Below, piece by piece: positions 52,508 through 61,304 of a stretch of DNA of 64,000 nucleotides. Within the stretch, counting starts at the first letter, position 1, and each line of letters begins with the position of its first letter. Source of the DNA: CAVSWT01 sp963731745 (GTDB taxonomy: Bacteria; Bacteroidota; Ignavibacteria; Ignavibacteriales; Ignavibacteriaceae); contig CAVSWT010000015.1 of the NCBI GenBank assembly GCA_963731745.1, forward strand, positions 124,001 through 188,000, given 5' to 3'. The position numbers were made by a program, and so were the translations under genes. The notes under the pieces were generated by a model that worked only from the letters and a program-made list of their open reading frames with translations, searched no databases and had not been told where the DNA came from.

Positions 52508-53040
52508 TTAATAAGCTACAGTAACACTAAACGTTCCGGTGTAATCGCCATTTGCTTGGTTAGCTGCAATGTTTAATGCACCACCAACCCAAAGGTATAA
52601 CGTTCCAGTGCCATCTTGAGGAGTTACATTTGCTAAAGATACAGATCCCCCACTTGTTACTGCTGTTGGACCCGTATATGTACTGCTTCCACCCGTTTGT
52701 TGAACATTCGGAGTGAAGGCTAAAGACGCATTAGTTCCACCGTTACTAGTTACCCAAGCATTATTTGTTAGGTTTGCATTTGCAAAAGTTACACTAACAG
52801 ATTTTCCTTTATGTCCTATTACTTGAAAATTAGCTCCAGCTGCTGGGCCAATTGAAGGATTTTGTGTTGCTCCTGTTGCTATTATCTCACCAAAAGTCCA
52901 AACTCCCACCTAGATTAGATAATGGTTAAACCTTTAGAAATTTTTGCAGTTACAGAAGCACTTCCTGTTGCAGAATTTTGAGCAAAAGTTGTGAAAGAAA
53001 ATAATAGAATGGTTGCGAAAAGCGCGAGAGCTTTCTTCAT
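52508..53040 (-). pseudogene. DUF4402 pilus subunit, probable major pilin, with two frameshifts
   Basis: Translation from ATG 53,040 gives a clean signal peptide ('MKKALALFATILLFSFTTFA') and the start of a mature chain that stops at about 52,915. The remainder from 52,909 lies in another frame. Removing one T at about 52,917 and one T from the T4 run at 52,892-52,895 restores an uninterrupted 176-residue DUF4402 subunit reading 'LGGSLDFGEIIATGA', parallel to 'AGNLDFGEIVLAG' in its paralogue. GAGGA lies 7 bases before the ATG. First in the operon and followed by a hairpin, it is probably the major pilin. Confidence 0.85.
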
Positions 53041-53051
53041 TTGGGGGTCCT

Positions 53052-53118
53052 CATATATGTTGTTAAATAATGTTTGTTTACTATTTCTTTGTCGAGGGGG
53101 GCTGTTTCAACATATATG
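53052..53118 (-). promoter_or_regulatory. Leader hairpin next to the SD of the first pilin gene
   Basis: Two perfect 11-base arms (CATATATGTTG at 53,108-53,118 and CAACATATATG at 53,052-53,062, read on the transcript) can pair around a 45-base loop. The 3' arm ends directly before AGGA, the SD of the first pilin. The loop carries a CCCCCCUC tract that could pair with GAGG. The element may control ribosome access; this is inferred. Confidence 0.55.
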
Positions 53119-53292
53119 CCAATGAAAGAACTAAATCTTATAAATTAATTTATGTAAAAATATCCATGCGTAACTAATTAGATTATAACTGATTAGCGTT
53201 TATCTACGTAGATTAAGTAAAAATGATGCAGTGAAAAAAATGTACTGTAAATTGAAGTGACACCCGAAAAGGTGTAGGTAATAATTACTTTA

Positions 53293-53304
53293 GACCGTGC
53301 GGTC
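53293..53304. promoter_or_regulatory. Dyad resembling a TetR-family operator
   Basis: GACCGTGCGGTC is a 12-bp near-perfect palindrome in otherwise AT-rich DNA. GACCG-NN-CGGTC dyads are typical operator sites of TetR-family repressors. It lies about 255 bp upstream of the first pilin start. No TetR gene is adjacent, so the call rests on shape only. Confidence 0.35.
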
Positions 53305-53447
53305 AATTTGTAGAAATGTAATTTTATTGCATTTAATCCCAAGAAATAATTTAGCTAAAATTAAAAACTTACTTTAGGATAAGTCACATATAGCATGCAA
53401 ATTTATAAACCCAGTTTTTTATGAAACCTGGTTTATCATCAGAAGTT

Positions 53448-54428
53448 TTATGGTAGAGATTCCCTTCTTTGCGCATTATATAATTGATACCATTCCTCTC
53501 TAGTTAGTTCAATTTTAGTTGCTTCACAAATTGCTTTTATTCTGTCCGGATTTCTGGTTCCAATCACAGGCTGAATTTTAGCCGGATGTCTTAAAAGCCA
53601 AGCAGTCGCAATTGCTTCTTTGCTTACTCCTTTTGCTTTGGATAACTCCGAAAGTTTTCCTGCTGTCTTTTTAATTCTCTCTTCTTGAATTTCATTTTCA
53701 TTTTTAAATGGAAGCCCTTGTGCTAGCGGCGACCATGCTTGCAGCTGAATCTTATTCATTCTGCAATATTCAATTGTTCCGCCGCCGGTTAACTTTTGCA
53801 GATTTTCTTTTTTACTTCCCACAATTCCTTCGTCAATCAAATCGGTGTAAACAACATTCATTTCTATTTGATTTACAATTAAAGGCATGTCCAAATAATT
53901 CTGCAAAAATTGAATTTGAAAAGCAGTATGATTACTGACACCAAAATACTTTACTTTTCCTGCAGCTTTTAATTCATCGAAAGCTTTTGCAACTTCTTCA
54001 GGTTCTATCAACGGATCAGGACGATGAAGCAATAAAATATCTAGATAATCTGTTTTTAATCTTTTTAAGCTTGAATTAAGTGAATTGATTATATGCTCAT
54101 AGCTAAAATCAAATCTATGAGGCGAATTATTATTAGGTTCGCCGCCGAATCTTATTCCGCATTTCGTTTGAAGAATAATTTTATCTCGCAGTCCTGGTTT
54201 TTCTTTAAATATTTCAGAAAACACCAAGTCAGATTTTCCACGAGCATATATGTCAGCTGTATCAAAGAAATTTATACCTTCATCTAAAGCAGTATTAATT
54301 GCTTTTAATCCTTTATCAATAATTTCTTTAGTTAAAGGTTCATCTCCCCAAATTTGTCCGAGATCCATACAGCCATAAATAATGTTGGAGACTTCCAAAT
54401 CAGTATTAAAAATTTTTTGTGTTTTCAT
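53448..54428 (-). CDS. Aldo/keto reductase
   Basis: The 326-residue NADPH-dependent reductase has the AKR tetrad: Asp and Tyr in 'FFDTADIYARGKSD', Lys in 'ILQTKCGI' and His in 'ILLLHRPDPL'. 'SPLAQGLPF' and 'VIGTRNPDRIKAI' near the C-terminus match the YdhF-like group. The physiological carbonyl substrate is unknown. It stands alone in this orientation, 88 bp downstream of the EamA transporter gene, with which it might be cotranscribed. Confidence 0.95.
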   Translation of the reverse strand: MKTQKIFNTDLEVSNIIYGCMDLGQIWGDEPLTKEIIDKGLKAINTALDEGINFFDTADIYARGKSDLVFSEIFKEKPGLRDKIILQTKCGIRFGGEPNNNSPHRFDFSYEHIINSLNSSLKRLKTDYLDILLLHRPDPLIEPEEVAKAFDELKAAGKVKYFGVSNHTAFQIQFLQNYLDMPLIVNQIEMNVVYTDLIDEGIVGSKKENLQKLTGGGTIEYCRMNKIQLQAWSPLAQGLPFKNENEIQEERIKKTAGKLSELSKAKGVSKEAIATAWLLRHPAKIQPVIGTRNPDRIKAICEATKIELTREEWYQLYNAQRRESLP

Positions 54429-54516
54429 TTTTTTCCCTAATTGATTACATGATTAATTCTTGTTGAAGAGTGAATTATTTAGAATCTTAGCCTTTCATCA
54501 ATTTAGTCTTGCAAAT

Positions 54517-55422
54517 TTATATTCTTGACACAGCTCCTTCGATGTTCTTTTTAGAAGATACACTTACTTGAGATAAAATCATTCCCGTTAGCATTAATGA
54601 ACATCCAATTACTCCACGCAAAGATATTGTTTCACCTAAAATCATCCAACCTCCAAGTAAACCAAAAACAGATTCAAGACTTAATATAATAGCAGCATGT
54701 GAAGGAGGGGCATATTGCTGGGCCACAACTTGAAGTGTATAAGCAACTCCTACAGAAATTAATCCTCCATATAAAATTGGGATTAAAGCATTATAAATAT
54801 TTTGAATAGTAATCGATTCATAGATGAACGATCCTGCAAAGCTTAAAAATGAACAAACAAAAAACTGAAGGAAAGCAATTTTGATCGGATCAATTTTCAG
54901 AATCAAATAACCAATTATTATAACATGCAATGCCCAAAATATTGAGCTTACAAATACGAGCGCATCTCCATTCTCTATAATAAATTCTTCATTCATGCTT
55001 AAAAGATATAAGCCAACAACAGCTATTAATGCGCTTATCCAAGTTAAGGTTTTTGATTTTTGTTTAAAGAAAATTCCAATGATTGGAACGAGAATTAAAT
55101 ATAAACCGGTTATAAAGCTGGCTTTGCCCGCTGTTGTATAAACAATTCCAATCTGCTGAAGTGATGCACCGATAAATAAAACAGTTCCGGCAAGTAGACC
55201 TGCTAACAGAATTTTTTTTCTTTTGTCTTTGGGGAATATTTTTTCGTTTTTAAATTTTCTTTTTTTGTTAAATATTAGCAGTGGGATTAACGAAATTGAT
55301 CCTAAAGCAAAGCGTACAGCGTTAAAGCTGAATGGGCCTATAAATTCCATTCCAGCTCGCTGAGCGACAAATGCAAATCCCCATAGAATTGCGGTAATTA
55401 CTAAAAGTATACTTGCTTTCAA
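54517..55422 (-). CDS. EamA/DMT family transporter
   Basis: The 301-residue protein has ten predicted membrane helices in two repeated EamA halves. The opening 'ILWGFAFVAQRAGMEFIGPF' and the closing 'AIILSLESVFGLLGGWMILGE' are the signatures of the drug/metabolite transporter superfamily. Substrates cannot be told from sequence; members export amino acids or other metabolites. Confidence 0.93.
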   Translation of the reverse strand: MKASILLVITAILWGFAFVAQRAGMEFIGPFSFNAVRFALGSISLIPLLIFNKKRKFKNEKIFPKDKRKKILLAGLLAGTVLFIGASLQQIGIVYTTAGKASFITGLYLILVPIIGIFFKQKSKTLTWISALIAVVGLYLLSMNEEFIIENGDALVFVSSIFWALHVIIIGYLILKIDPIKIAFLQFFVCSFLSFAGSFIYESITIQNIYNALIPILYGGLISVGVAYTLQVVAQQYAPPSHAAIILSLESVFGLLGGWMILGETISLRGVIGCSLMLTGMILSQVSVSSKKNIEGAVSRI

Positions 55423-55566
55423 ATGAAGTAAAAATTAATAAAGTTTAAATTATTTGTTGAAGTAACAAAAATGTTATACTGAACTTGCTTCAGTATCTAT
55501 GAAATTTAGTATACTGGGATTCTAAAATAAGTTTAAAATGATTAATAGTAATTTGAGTAACTTAAG

Positions 55567-56967
55567 TTAAATCTTAATTGAATTACACATCTCTTCAACA
55601 TCTTCAACTTTTTTAGGAATTTCCTTTTTACCTAAAACTCTTTGTCCGTTTTTTTCAACAAGCACATCATCTTCTATTCTTATTCCACCGAAGTGGCGAT
55701 ATTCTTCAAGCTTTTTATAATTAATAAATTTTGAAAATTTATTTTCTGCCTGCCACATATCAATTAATTGCGGAATAAAATAAATGCCCGGTTCAACAGT
55801 TAAAACAAAACCAGGCTCTAATTCTTTAGCAAGCCTTAAATAGGCAAGTCCAAACTGATCGCTTCGTTCAATTTTATTATTATAACCAACCAGGTTTTCT
55901 CCAAGTCCTTCGAGATCGTGAACATCAAGCCCCATCATATGCCCCAATCCATGCGGGAAAAACAATGCATGGGCGCCTTCTTTAACAGCCTGATTTATGT
56001 CTCCTTTCATTAAGCCAAGATCTTTAAGTCCGCCTGCAATAACTTTTGCAGCATGTAAATGTATGTCTTTATATTTTTTGCCGGGCTTAATCGCCTTTAT
56101 CGAATCCATCTGAGCTTTAAGAACAATTTCATAAATTTCTTTTTGCATGGTTGTAAATTTTCCATCGACCGGGAACGTTCTGGTTATGTCGCTTGCATAA
56201 TGCAAGAGTGATTCGGCTCCTGAATCATTAACCACAAGCTGTCCTTTTTTCATTAAATTATCATAAGAATGATTGTGAAGAGTTTCACCATGAATCGAAA
56301 AGATGCTTGAAAACGAAAGTCCTTTTCCCATTGATAATGCAATGCCTTCAATTGCGCCGGCTATATCTCGCTCGTAAATATCAGGACGGGTAAAACGCAT
56401 AGCATAGGTCTGCATTTCGTAAGCGATATCCATTGCAAATTCTATTTCTTCAATTTCTTCTTTTGCTTTTACTGACCTTTGTTCTATTACTGACCTAGCT
56501 AATTTTCCAGAAGCATAATTATTTACTGCGTTAGGATTTATTCCCATTAATTCTGAAAACCACAAAATATTTTTATGTCTGTATTGCGGCAGATAATGAA
56601 TTTTTCTTCCTCCTTTGATTGCAGTTGTAATTGCGTTGGATAAATCGGAAAAAGTTCCGGTTTGTTTTATGCCGACTTGTTTTGCAAGGTCTTTCACTTT
56701 AGGCTGAGGCCCCATCCAAACGATGTCGTCCATTTCAAAATCGTTGCCGTAAATTATTTCTTTATTTTCATCAACGTCTACAATTGCAGCGAAACCAGGT
56801 AAATCAATTCCAAAGTAATATAGGAAAGCACTGTCCTGTCGAAATGAATAAACATTATCAGTATAATTAAGCGGAGATTCAAAATTTCCCGGTATTAAAA
56901 TTAATCCGGATCCAACTTTTTTCTGTAATGTTTTTCTTCGTTGTGAATAGATTTTAGAATTGAACAC
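55567..56967 (-). CDS. pepP: Xaa-Pro aminopeptidase
   Basis: This 466-residue M24B peptidase removes N-terminal residues before proline. It has the aminopeptidase P N-terminal domain ('YTDNVYSFRQDSAFLYYFGI') and a pita-bread catalytic domain. Metal ligands are visible in 'LVVNDSGAESL', 'ASDITRTFPV', 'FPHGLGHMMGLDVHD', 'TVEPGIYFIP' and 'RIEDDVLVE'. All five ligand regions look intact, so it should be an active dimanganese enzyme. It is probably cytosolic; I see no signal peptide. Confidence 0.96.
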   Translation of the reverse strand: MFNSKIYSQRRKTLQKKVGSGLILIPGNFESPLNYTDNVYSFRQDSAFLYYFGIDLPGFAAIVDVDENKEIIYGNDFEMDDIVWMGPQPKVKDLAKQVGIKQTGTFSDLSNAITTAIKGGRKIHYLPQYRHKNILWFSELMGINPNAVNNYASGKLARSVIEQRSVKAKEEIEEIEFAMDIAYEMQTYAMRFTRPDIYERDIAGAIEGIALSMGKGLSFSSIFSIHGETLHNHSYDNLMKKGQLVVNDSGAESLLHYASDITRTFPVDGKFTTMQKEIYEIVLKAQMDSIKAIKPGKKYKDIHLHAAKVIAGGLKDLGLMKGDINQAVKEGAHALFFPHGLGHMMGLDVHDLEGLGENLVGYNNKIERSDQFGLAYLRLAKELEPGFVLTVEPGIYFIPQLIDMWQAENKFSKFINYKKLEEYRHFGGIRIEDDVLVEKNGQRVLGKKEIPKKVEDVEEMCNSIKI

Positions 56968-57113
56968 TTTAAGCTCCTTTCAATTTATCAATCCGATAAA
57001 ATGTAAAATGATTAATCTAATTATTCATCTTGGTTCAATATAAGGAAATTACAAATTAATATTTGCTGTGCATGCAAAAATATAAAAAGTGACTCGGTTT
57101 CTTATCTTAATTT

Positions 57114-57695
57114 TTATTTATATAATTTTTGAATTTCTTTATCAGTCAATTCTCTTACTTCACCAGGTTTTAATTTTCCAAGTAAAATTTTTTGAATCCG
57201 AACTCTAACCAATCTTAATGTCGGATGGCCGATTTTTGCCGTCATTTTTCTCACCTGTCTATTTCTTCCTTCGGTAATAACTATGCTAAGCCATGCTGTG
57301 GGAATATTTTTACGTTCTCTTATCGGCGGAAATCTAACTGGAAAATTTGGAGATGGAATTATCTTTACTTTGGCAGGCAATGTTTTTTTTTCTTCAACAA
57401 TAACACCTTCTCGTAATTTTTGAAGATCTAATTCATTAGGAATATTTTCGACCTGAACAAAATATTCTTTCTCATGATGATTTTTGGGATTTAACAAATG
57501 ATCGGTTAATTTTTTATCATTTGTCAATAGCAGTAGTCCCTCGCTGTCCTTATCTAATCTTCCAACCGGATAAACATCTTTGGGGAAATTGAATAAGCTT
57601 TTAAGCGTTTTATCACCGCCTTGGCCACTGAATTGCGAAAGAAATCCGTACGGCTTATTTAATAAAAAATATTTGAATCTATTTTGCAATGCCAT
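57114..57695 (-). CDS. RluE/RsuA-family pseudouridine synthase
   Basis: The 193-residue protein lacks the N-terminal S4 domain and starts directly at the catalytic core, like E. coli RluE, which modifies 23S rRNA. The catalytic Asp lies in 'PVGRLDKDSEGLLLLTND'. 'EGRNRQVRKMTAKIGHPTLRLVRVRI' is the family's C-terminal motif. The length fits RluE. The exact uridine target is inferred by family only. Confidence 0.93.
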   Translation of the reverse strand: MALQNRFKYFLLNKPYGFLSQFSGQGGDKTLKSLFNFPKDVYPVGRLDKDSEGLLLLTNDKKLTDHLLNPKNHHEKEYFVQVENIPNELDLQKLREGVIVEEKKTLPAKVKIIPSPNFPVRFPPIRERKNIPTAWLSIVITEGRNRQVRKMTAKIGHPTLRLVRVRIQKILLGKLKPGEVRELTDKEIQKLYK

Positions 57696-57852
57696 TTTAT
57701 GCTTAAAGTTAAGTTAAAAATTAGGAACTTTTCATATATGAAATCGTCTTAAATCAACAAATAACAGCAAAACTTTAATTTTTTATTATAACAATATTAC
57801 TTATTTTTATGGGTCTTTTAATAATGAATTTTATTTTTTTAGCGGAGGAAAT

Positions 57853-58080
57853 ATGTCGTACCGCGAACAACAAAAACTTTTAGATGAGCTAAAAAAATAT
57901 GAAAATAAATTCGATCGAAAAGAATCAGAAGAATACAAAATGTTCATAAAACGTCAAAAAGACGATGAAGATTTTGATTCTGTTTCGATGAGCAGGCTGA
58001 AAGAACTGTATGATAAATATCATGTTACTGTTGATAAATCAAAGTTCGATGCGTTTTTTAAAAAGAAGGCTGATGAATAA
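57853..58080 (+). CDS. Small charged hypothetical protein
   Basis: The 75-residue, strongly charged helical protein ('YREQQKLLDELKKYENKFDRK', 'SMSRLKELYDKYHVT') has the best SD of the region (GCGGAGGAAAT before ATG). No signal, membrane segment or zinc motif is visible. I do not recognise it. The clean start and codon pattern support a real gene. It lies between the pseudouridine synthase and the DUF2723 gene. Confidence 0.7.
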   Translation: MSYREQQKLLDELKKYENKFDRKESEEYKMFIKRQKDDEDFDSVSMSRLKELYDKYHVTVDKSKFDAFFKKKADE

Positions 58081-58213
58081 AAATATATCAATTCAATTTT
58101 CTCCAGCTTTAAGATGAACAAACCAATTAATGCTTCACCATTAAATAATATTTTTCGCATTGCTAAAAACTTACAAAATAAATTATTTTTGAACTCCTTT
58201 TCATTTAGAGGTT

Positions 58214-61200
58214 TTGATGAATTATAAGTTAGTTAATAAAATATTTGCCGCTGCTGTTTTTTTAATTTCGTTGATTGTTTTTTTCTCAACAGTACAGCCT
58301 TCGGTTTCTTTTTGGGATTGTGGTGAGTTTTTAGCCGCCGACAGATACTTACAGGTTCCGCATCCGCCTGGTGCACCGTTCTTCTTAATTCTAGGAAGAA
58401 TTTTTATGATGATTCCTTTTGTAGCTAATTTAGCATTACGAGTTAATACCTTATCGGTACTCTCTAGTGCATTTTCAGTTTTATTTTTGTATTTGATTGC
58501 TGTAAAGCTGATCGAAAATTACCGCAGCAAGGATTACAAAACTTCTCTTGAAGCAATTGGAACATATGTAGCCGCAGCTATCGGAGCTTTATCTTTTTCA
58601 TTCAGCGATACTTTTTGGTTTAACGGTGTTGAAGCCGAAGTTTATGCCTTCAGCACATTTTTATTTTCCGGTATTGTCTGGCTGATAATGGTCTGGAATG
58701 AAAAAGCAAATGAAAAGGATAATGAGAAATATATTTTAATGATAGCATACCTAATAGGTATTGCAACCGGCGTACACTTAATGAGCGTTCTGGCTATTGT
58801 TCCCGTTGTTATGATTATTATGTTCAGAAAATATGTGGATGATGAACAAGCGCTGAAGCAAACTGCTTACATTTTTCTTGGACATGCAGCATTAATTATA
58901 ATTATTGCATTAGCTATGTGGGCAGCTCAAACGGCTTCTACAGCACCGACCCAGGAAGAATATCAATCCTACGATTTCAAATTTAAAATGATTGTAGCTG
59001 CAGTCAGCATTTTTTATATAGCTGGCTTCTGGAAAAAATTATTCACCCGAAATTCAATATACTTGCCTTTGATTGTAGGCGGAATTGCTCTTTTTGCTAC
59101 TTATCCGGGTGTAGTAAAATTAATTCCGGGATTAATGACATCTATTGCTGGGGATAATGTTGCAATAGGAATTGCTATCCTTGTTGTAATTTTAGCTTTA
59201 TTTGGATTCTTAGTCCAATACTCAATTAAAAATGAAAAGCCAACGCTCCACTTAGTAGGACTGTCTGCAATTTTTATTTTTGTCGGATTTACATCGTATG
59301 CTATGGTAATCATCAGGGCTAATCAAAATCCGCCAATGAATGAAAACGAACCTAATGATTTCAGCGAACTCGTTACTTATTTGAATCGTGAACAATATGG
59401 TGACTTCCCGATTTTCAAAAGACGATTTGCAACCGAACCTCATCAGCAAATTGTTTATACTGGTTATTCAAGTGACTTGGATTTCTTCTGGCGCTATCAG
59501 ATGAACCACATGTTTACACGATATTTATTATGGAATTATGCCGGAAGACAAAGCTGGGATCAGGATGCTCCAGCAGATATAGCACCTTTTAATAAAGTTG
59601 GTGATCTGTTCGGGAAGGTATTCGATTTACAATTTGAAGGCGATGTTAAAGATTCACTCTTCGCAATACCATTCCTTCTTGGACTGATAGGCATATTCTT
59701 CCACTTCAAGCGGGACTGGAAGATGGCCACCGCATTTATGGTAATGTTTATTTTTATGGGAATCTTTACAGCATTTTACCAGAACCAGCAGCAGCCTCAG
59801 CCGCGTGAAAGAGATTATTTTTATGTAGGGGCATTCTTCGTTTATTCCATCTGGATTGCCTTAGCGATTAGAGGGTTAATGCAGATCGCTTTAGAAAAAT
59901 TAGAAAAGTCTTCTTTAAGAACGCCTGCTGTTGTTACCATTTTAGCGCTTGGTGTTATACTTGTCCCGGTTAAAATGTTTAGTGCTAATTATTTTACTCA
60001 TGATAGATCAAAAAACTGGGTGCCATGGGATTATTCTTACAACCTGCTTCAAAGCGTTGCTCCTAACGGTGTGTTATTTACAAATGGAGATAATGATACT
60101 TTCCCTCTCTGGTATTTACAGGATGTAGAGGGAGTTAGAAGAGATGTTAAAATTGCAAATTTAAGTTTGCTGAACACAACCTGGTATATAAGGCAATTAA
60201 AAGATTCTGATCCTTATCAAGTTGGAAAAATAAAAATGAATTTGTCAGATGCCCAGATTGAAAACCTAAACCCGATTCGCTGGAAATCGACCAGCATAAC
60301 ATTACCGCTGCCCAATCAAACTTCTACTCCTCAAGGATTATCTGACTTCATGCAGAAGTTTGATGTTTCTGATACTGCCAGTATTAAAAAAGGTGGAATA
60401 ACTTTTACTATGGATCCTACTTTGAACTTTGGAAATGTTCAAGCGATTCGCGTGCAGGACATTATGGTTAGGGAAATTATTGAAGCAAATAATTGGGAAC
60501 GGCCAATCTATTTTGCGGTTACTTGTTCGGAAGATAGTAAAATAGGTTTGTCTGATTATCTTAGAATGGAAGGAATGGCGTTAAGGCTTGTTCCTCAAAA
60601 ACGCCCTGCCAACGGCGAATTTATTGACGCGAAAATTTTAAAAGAACAATTGTTTTCTGAAAATCCAGGATATAGTAAAGACTATAAACCTGGATTTAAA
60701 TTTAGAGGTTTAAATAATCCGGATATTTTCTTCGATGAAAATCATGTTAGAATGATGCAGAACTATAGAAATGCATATATAAGACTTGCATTAAACTATT
60801 TGTATTCTGATCAAAAAAATCTTACCATAGCAGCACTTGATACAATGGAAGCTAAAATCCCGCGTGAACATATTCCAATCGATAACATAGGATTGTTGTA
60901 TCAGGTTGGTAATCTGTATATGGAAGCAGGCGCGATGGATCGATATAAAGCTATTGCCGGTGAAGTTGAACAGAAAGCTTTGGCACAAATTGAAGCAAAT
61001 CCTGCGGCAGGAATTTCTCGTTCATATTATGATCCGTATAGAATTTTGCTTTCAGTATATGAAAGTCTGCATGAAAACGGAAAACTTTTAGACTTGTGGA
61101 AACAAATAGCAGGCATGTATCCGGATGATCCGAATGTAAAAGCAAATATTACCAAATATCAAAAATTGGTGAACGATGCTAAGAAGGATCAAACTAAAAT

Positions 61201-61240
61201 TGATAGTGTTCCCAGGCCCTCAATTGATACAGCGAAGTAA
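58214..61240 (+). CDS. DUF2723 integral membrane protein (GT-C-like, TMEM260-type)
   Basis: The 1008-residue protein has about a dozen membrane helices, then a large C-terminal extracytoplasmic region ending in TPR-like helices. The opening 'TVQPSVSFWDCGEFLAADRYLQVPHPPGAP' is the diagnostic DUF2723 segment, with the Asp/Glu expected in GT-C glycosyltransferases. Human TMEM260, a relative, is an O-mannosyltransferase, so protein glycosylation is plausible. A strong terminator follows, separating it from the GT9 gene. Confidence 0.93.
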   Translation: MMNYKLVNKIFAAAVFLISLIVFFSTVQPSVSFWDCGEFLAADRYLQVPHPPGAPFFLILGRIFMMIPFVANLALRVNTLSVLSSAFSVLFLYLIAVKLIENYRSKDYKTSLEAIGTYVAAAIGALSFSFSDTFWFNGVEAEVYAFSTFLFSGIVWLIMVWNEKANEKDNEKYILMIAYLIGIATGVHLMSVLAIVPVVMIIMFRKYVDDEQALKQTAYIFLGHAALIIIIALAMWAAQTASTAPTQEEYQSYDFKFKMIVAAVSIFYIAGFWKKLFTRNSIYLPLIVGGIALFATYPGVVKLIPGLMTSIAGDNVAIGIAILVVILALFGFLVQYSIKNEKPTLHLVGLSAIFIFVGFTSYAMVIIRANQNPPMNENEPNDFSELVTYLNREQYGDFPIFKRRFATEPHQQIVYTGYSSDLDFFWRYQMNHMFTRYLLWNYAGRQSWDQDAPADIAPFNKVGDLFGKVFDLQFEGDVKDSLFAIPFLLGLIGIFFHFKRDWKMATAFMVMFIFMGIFTAFYQNQQQPQPRERDYFYVGAFFVYSIWIALAIRGLMQIALEKLEKSSLRTPAVVTILALGVILVPVKMFSANYFTHDRSKNWVPWDYSYNLLQSVAPNGVLFTNGDNDTFPLWYLQDVEGVRRDVKIANLSLLNTTWYIRQLKDSDPYQVGKIKMNLSDAQIENLNPIRWKSTSITLPLPNQTSTPQGLSDFMQKFDVSDTASIKKGGITFTMDPTLNFGNVQAIRVQDIMVREIIEANNWERPIYFAVTCSEDSKIGLSDYLRMEGMALRLVPQKRPANGEFIDAKILKEQLFSENPGYSKDYKPGFKFRGLNNPDIFFDENHVRMMQNYRNAYIRLALNYLYSDQKNLTIAALDTMEAKIPREHIPIDNIGLLYQVGNLYMEAGAMDRYKAIAGEVEQKALAQIEANPAAGISRSYYDPYRILLSVYESLHENGKLLDLWKQIAGMYPDDPNVKANITKYQKLVNDAKKDQTKIDSVPRPSIDTAK

Positions 61241-61260
61241 TTCTTTAAGAAAATAATTCT

Positions 61261-61293
61261 AAAATAAGCGGTCATTGTACCGCTTATTTTTTT
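61261..61293 (+). terminator. Intrinsic terminator after the DUF2723 gene
   Basis: A 12-bp perfect stem (AAAATAAGCGGT against ACCGCTTATTTT) with a 6-base loop CATTGT is followed by a T run. It lies 20 bp after the DUF2723 stop and 11 bp before the GT9 start, a textbook intrinsic terminator. Confidence 0.92.
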
Positions 61294-61304
61294 ATAAATA
61301 ATAA

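Larger units (their letters stand above)
53041..53447. other. Pilus operon leader and promoter region
   Basis: This 407-bp gap has no supportable ORF. Besides the leader hairpin it contains a perfect 12-bp palindrome ATCTACGTAGAT at 53,202-53,213, a short hairpin with ACACC/GGTGT near 53,260, and GACCGTGCGGTC at 53,293-53,304. The pilus promoter should lie here. Confidence 0.55.

Noticed and set aside
2295..53040. Programmed +1 frameshifting as the cause of the broken genes
   Set aside because: The break sites share no common motif, and the one in ruvC lies well before the stop codon where family alignment places it. A general error or insertion bias explains all sites better.
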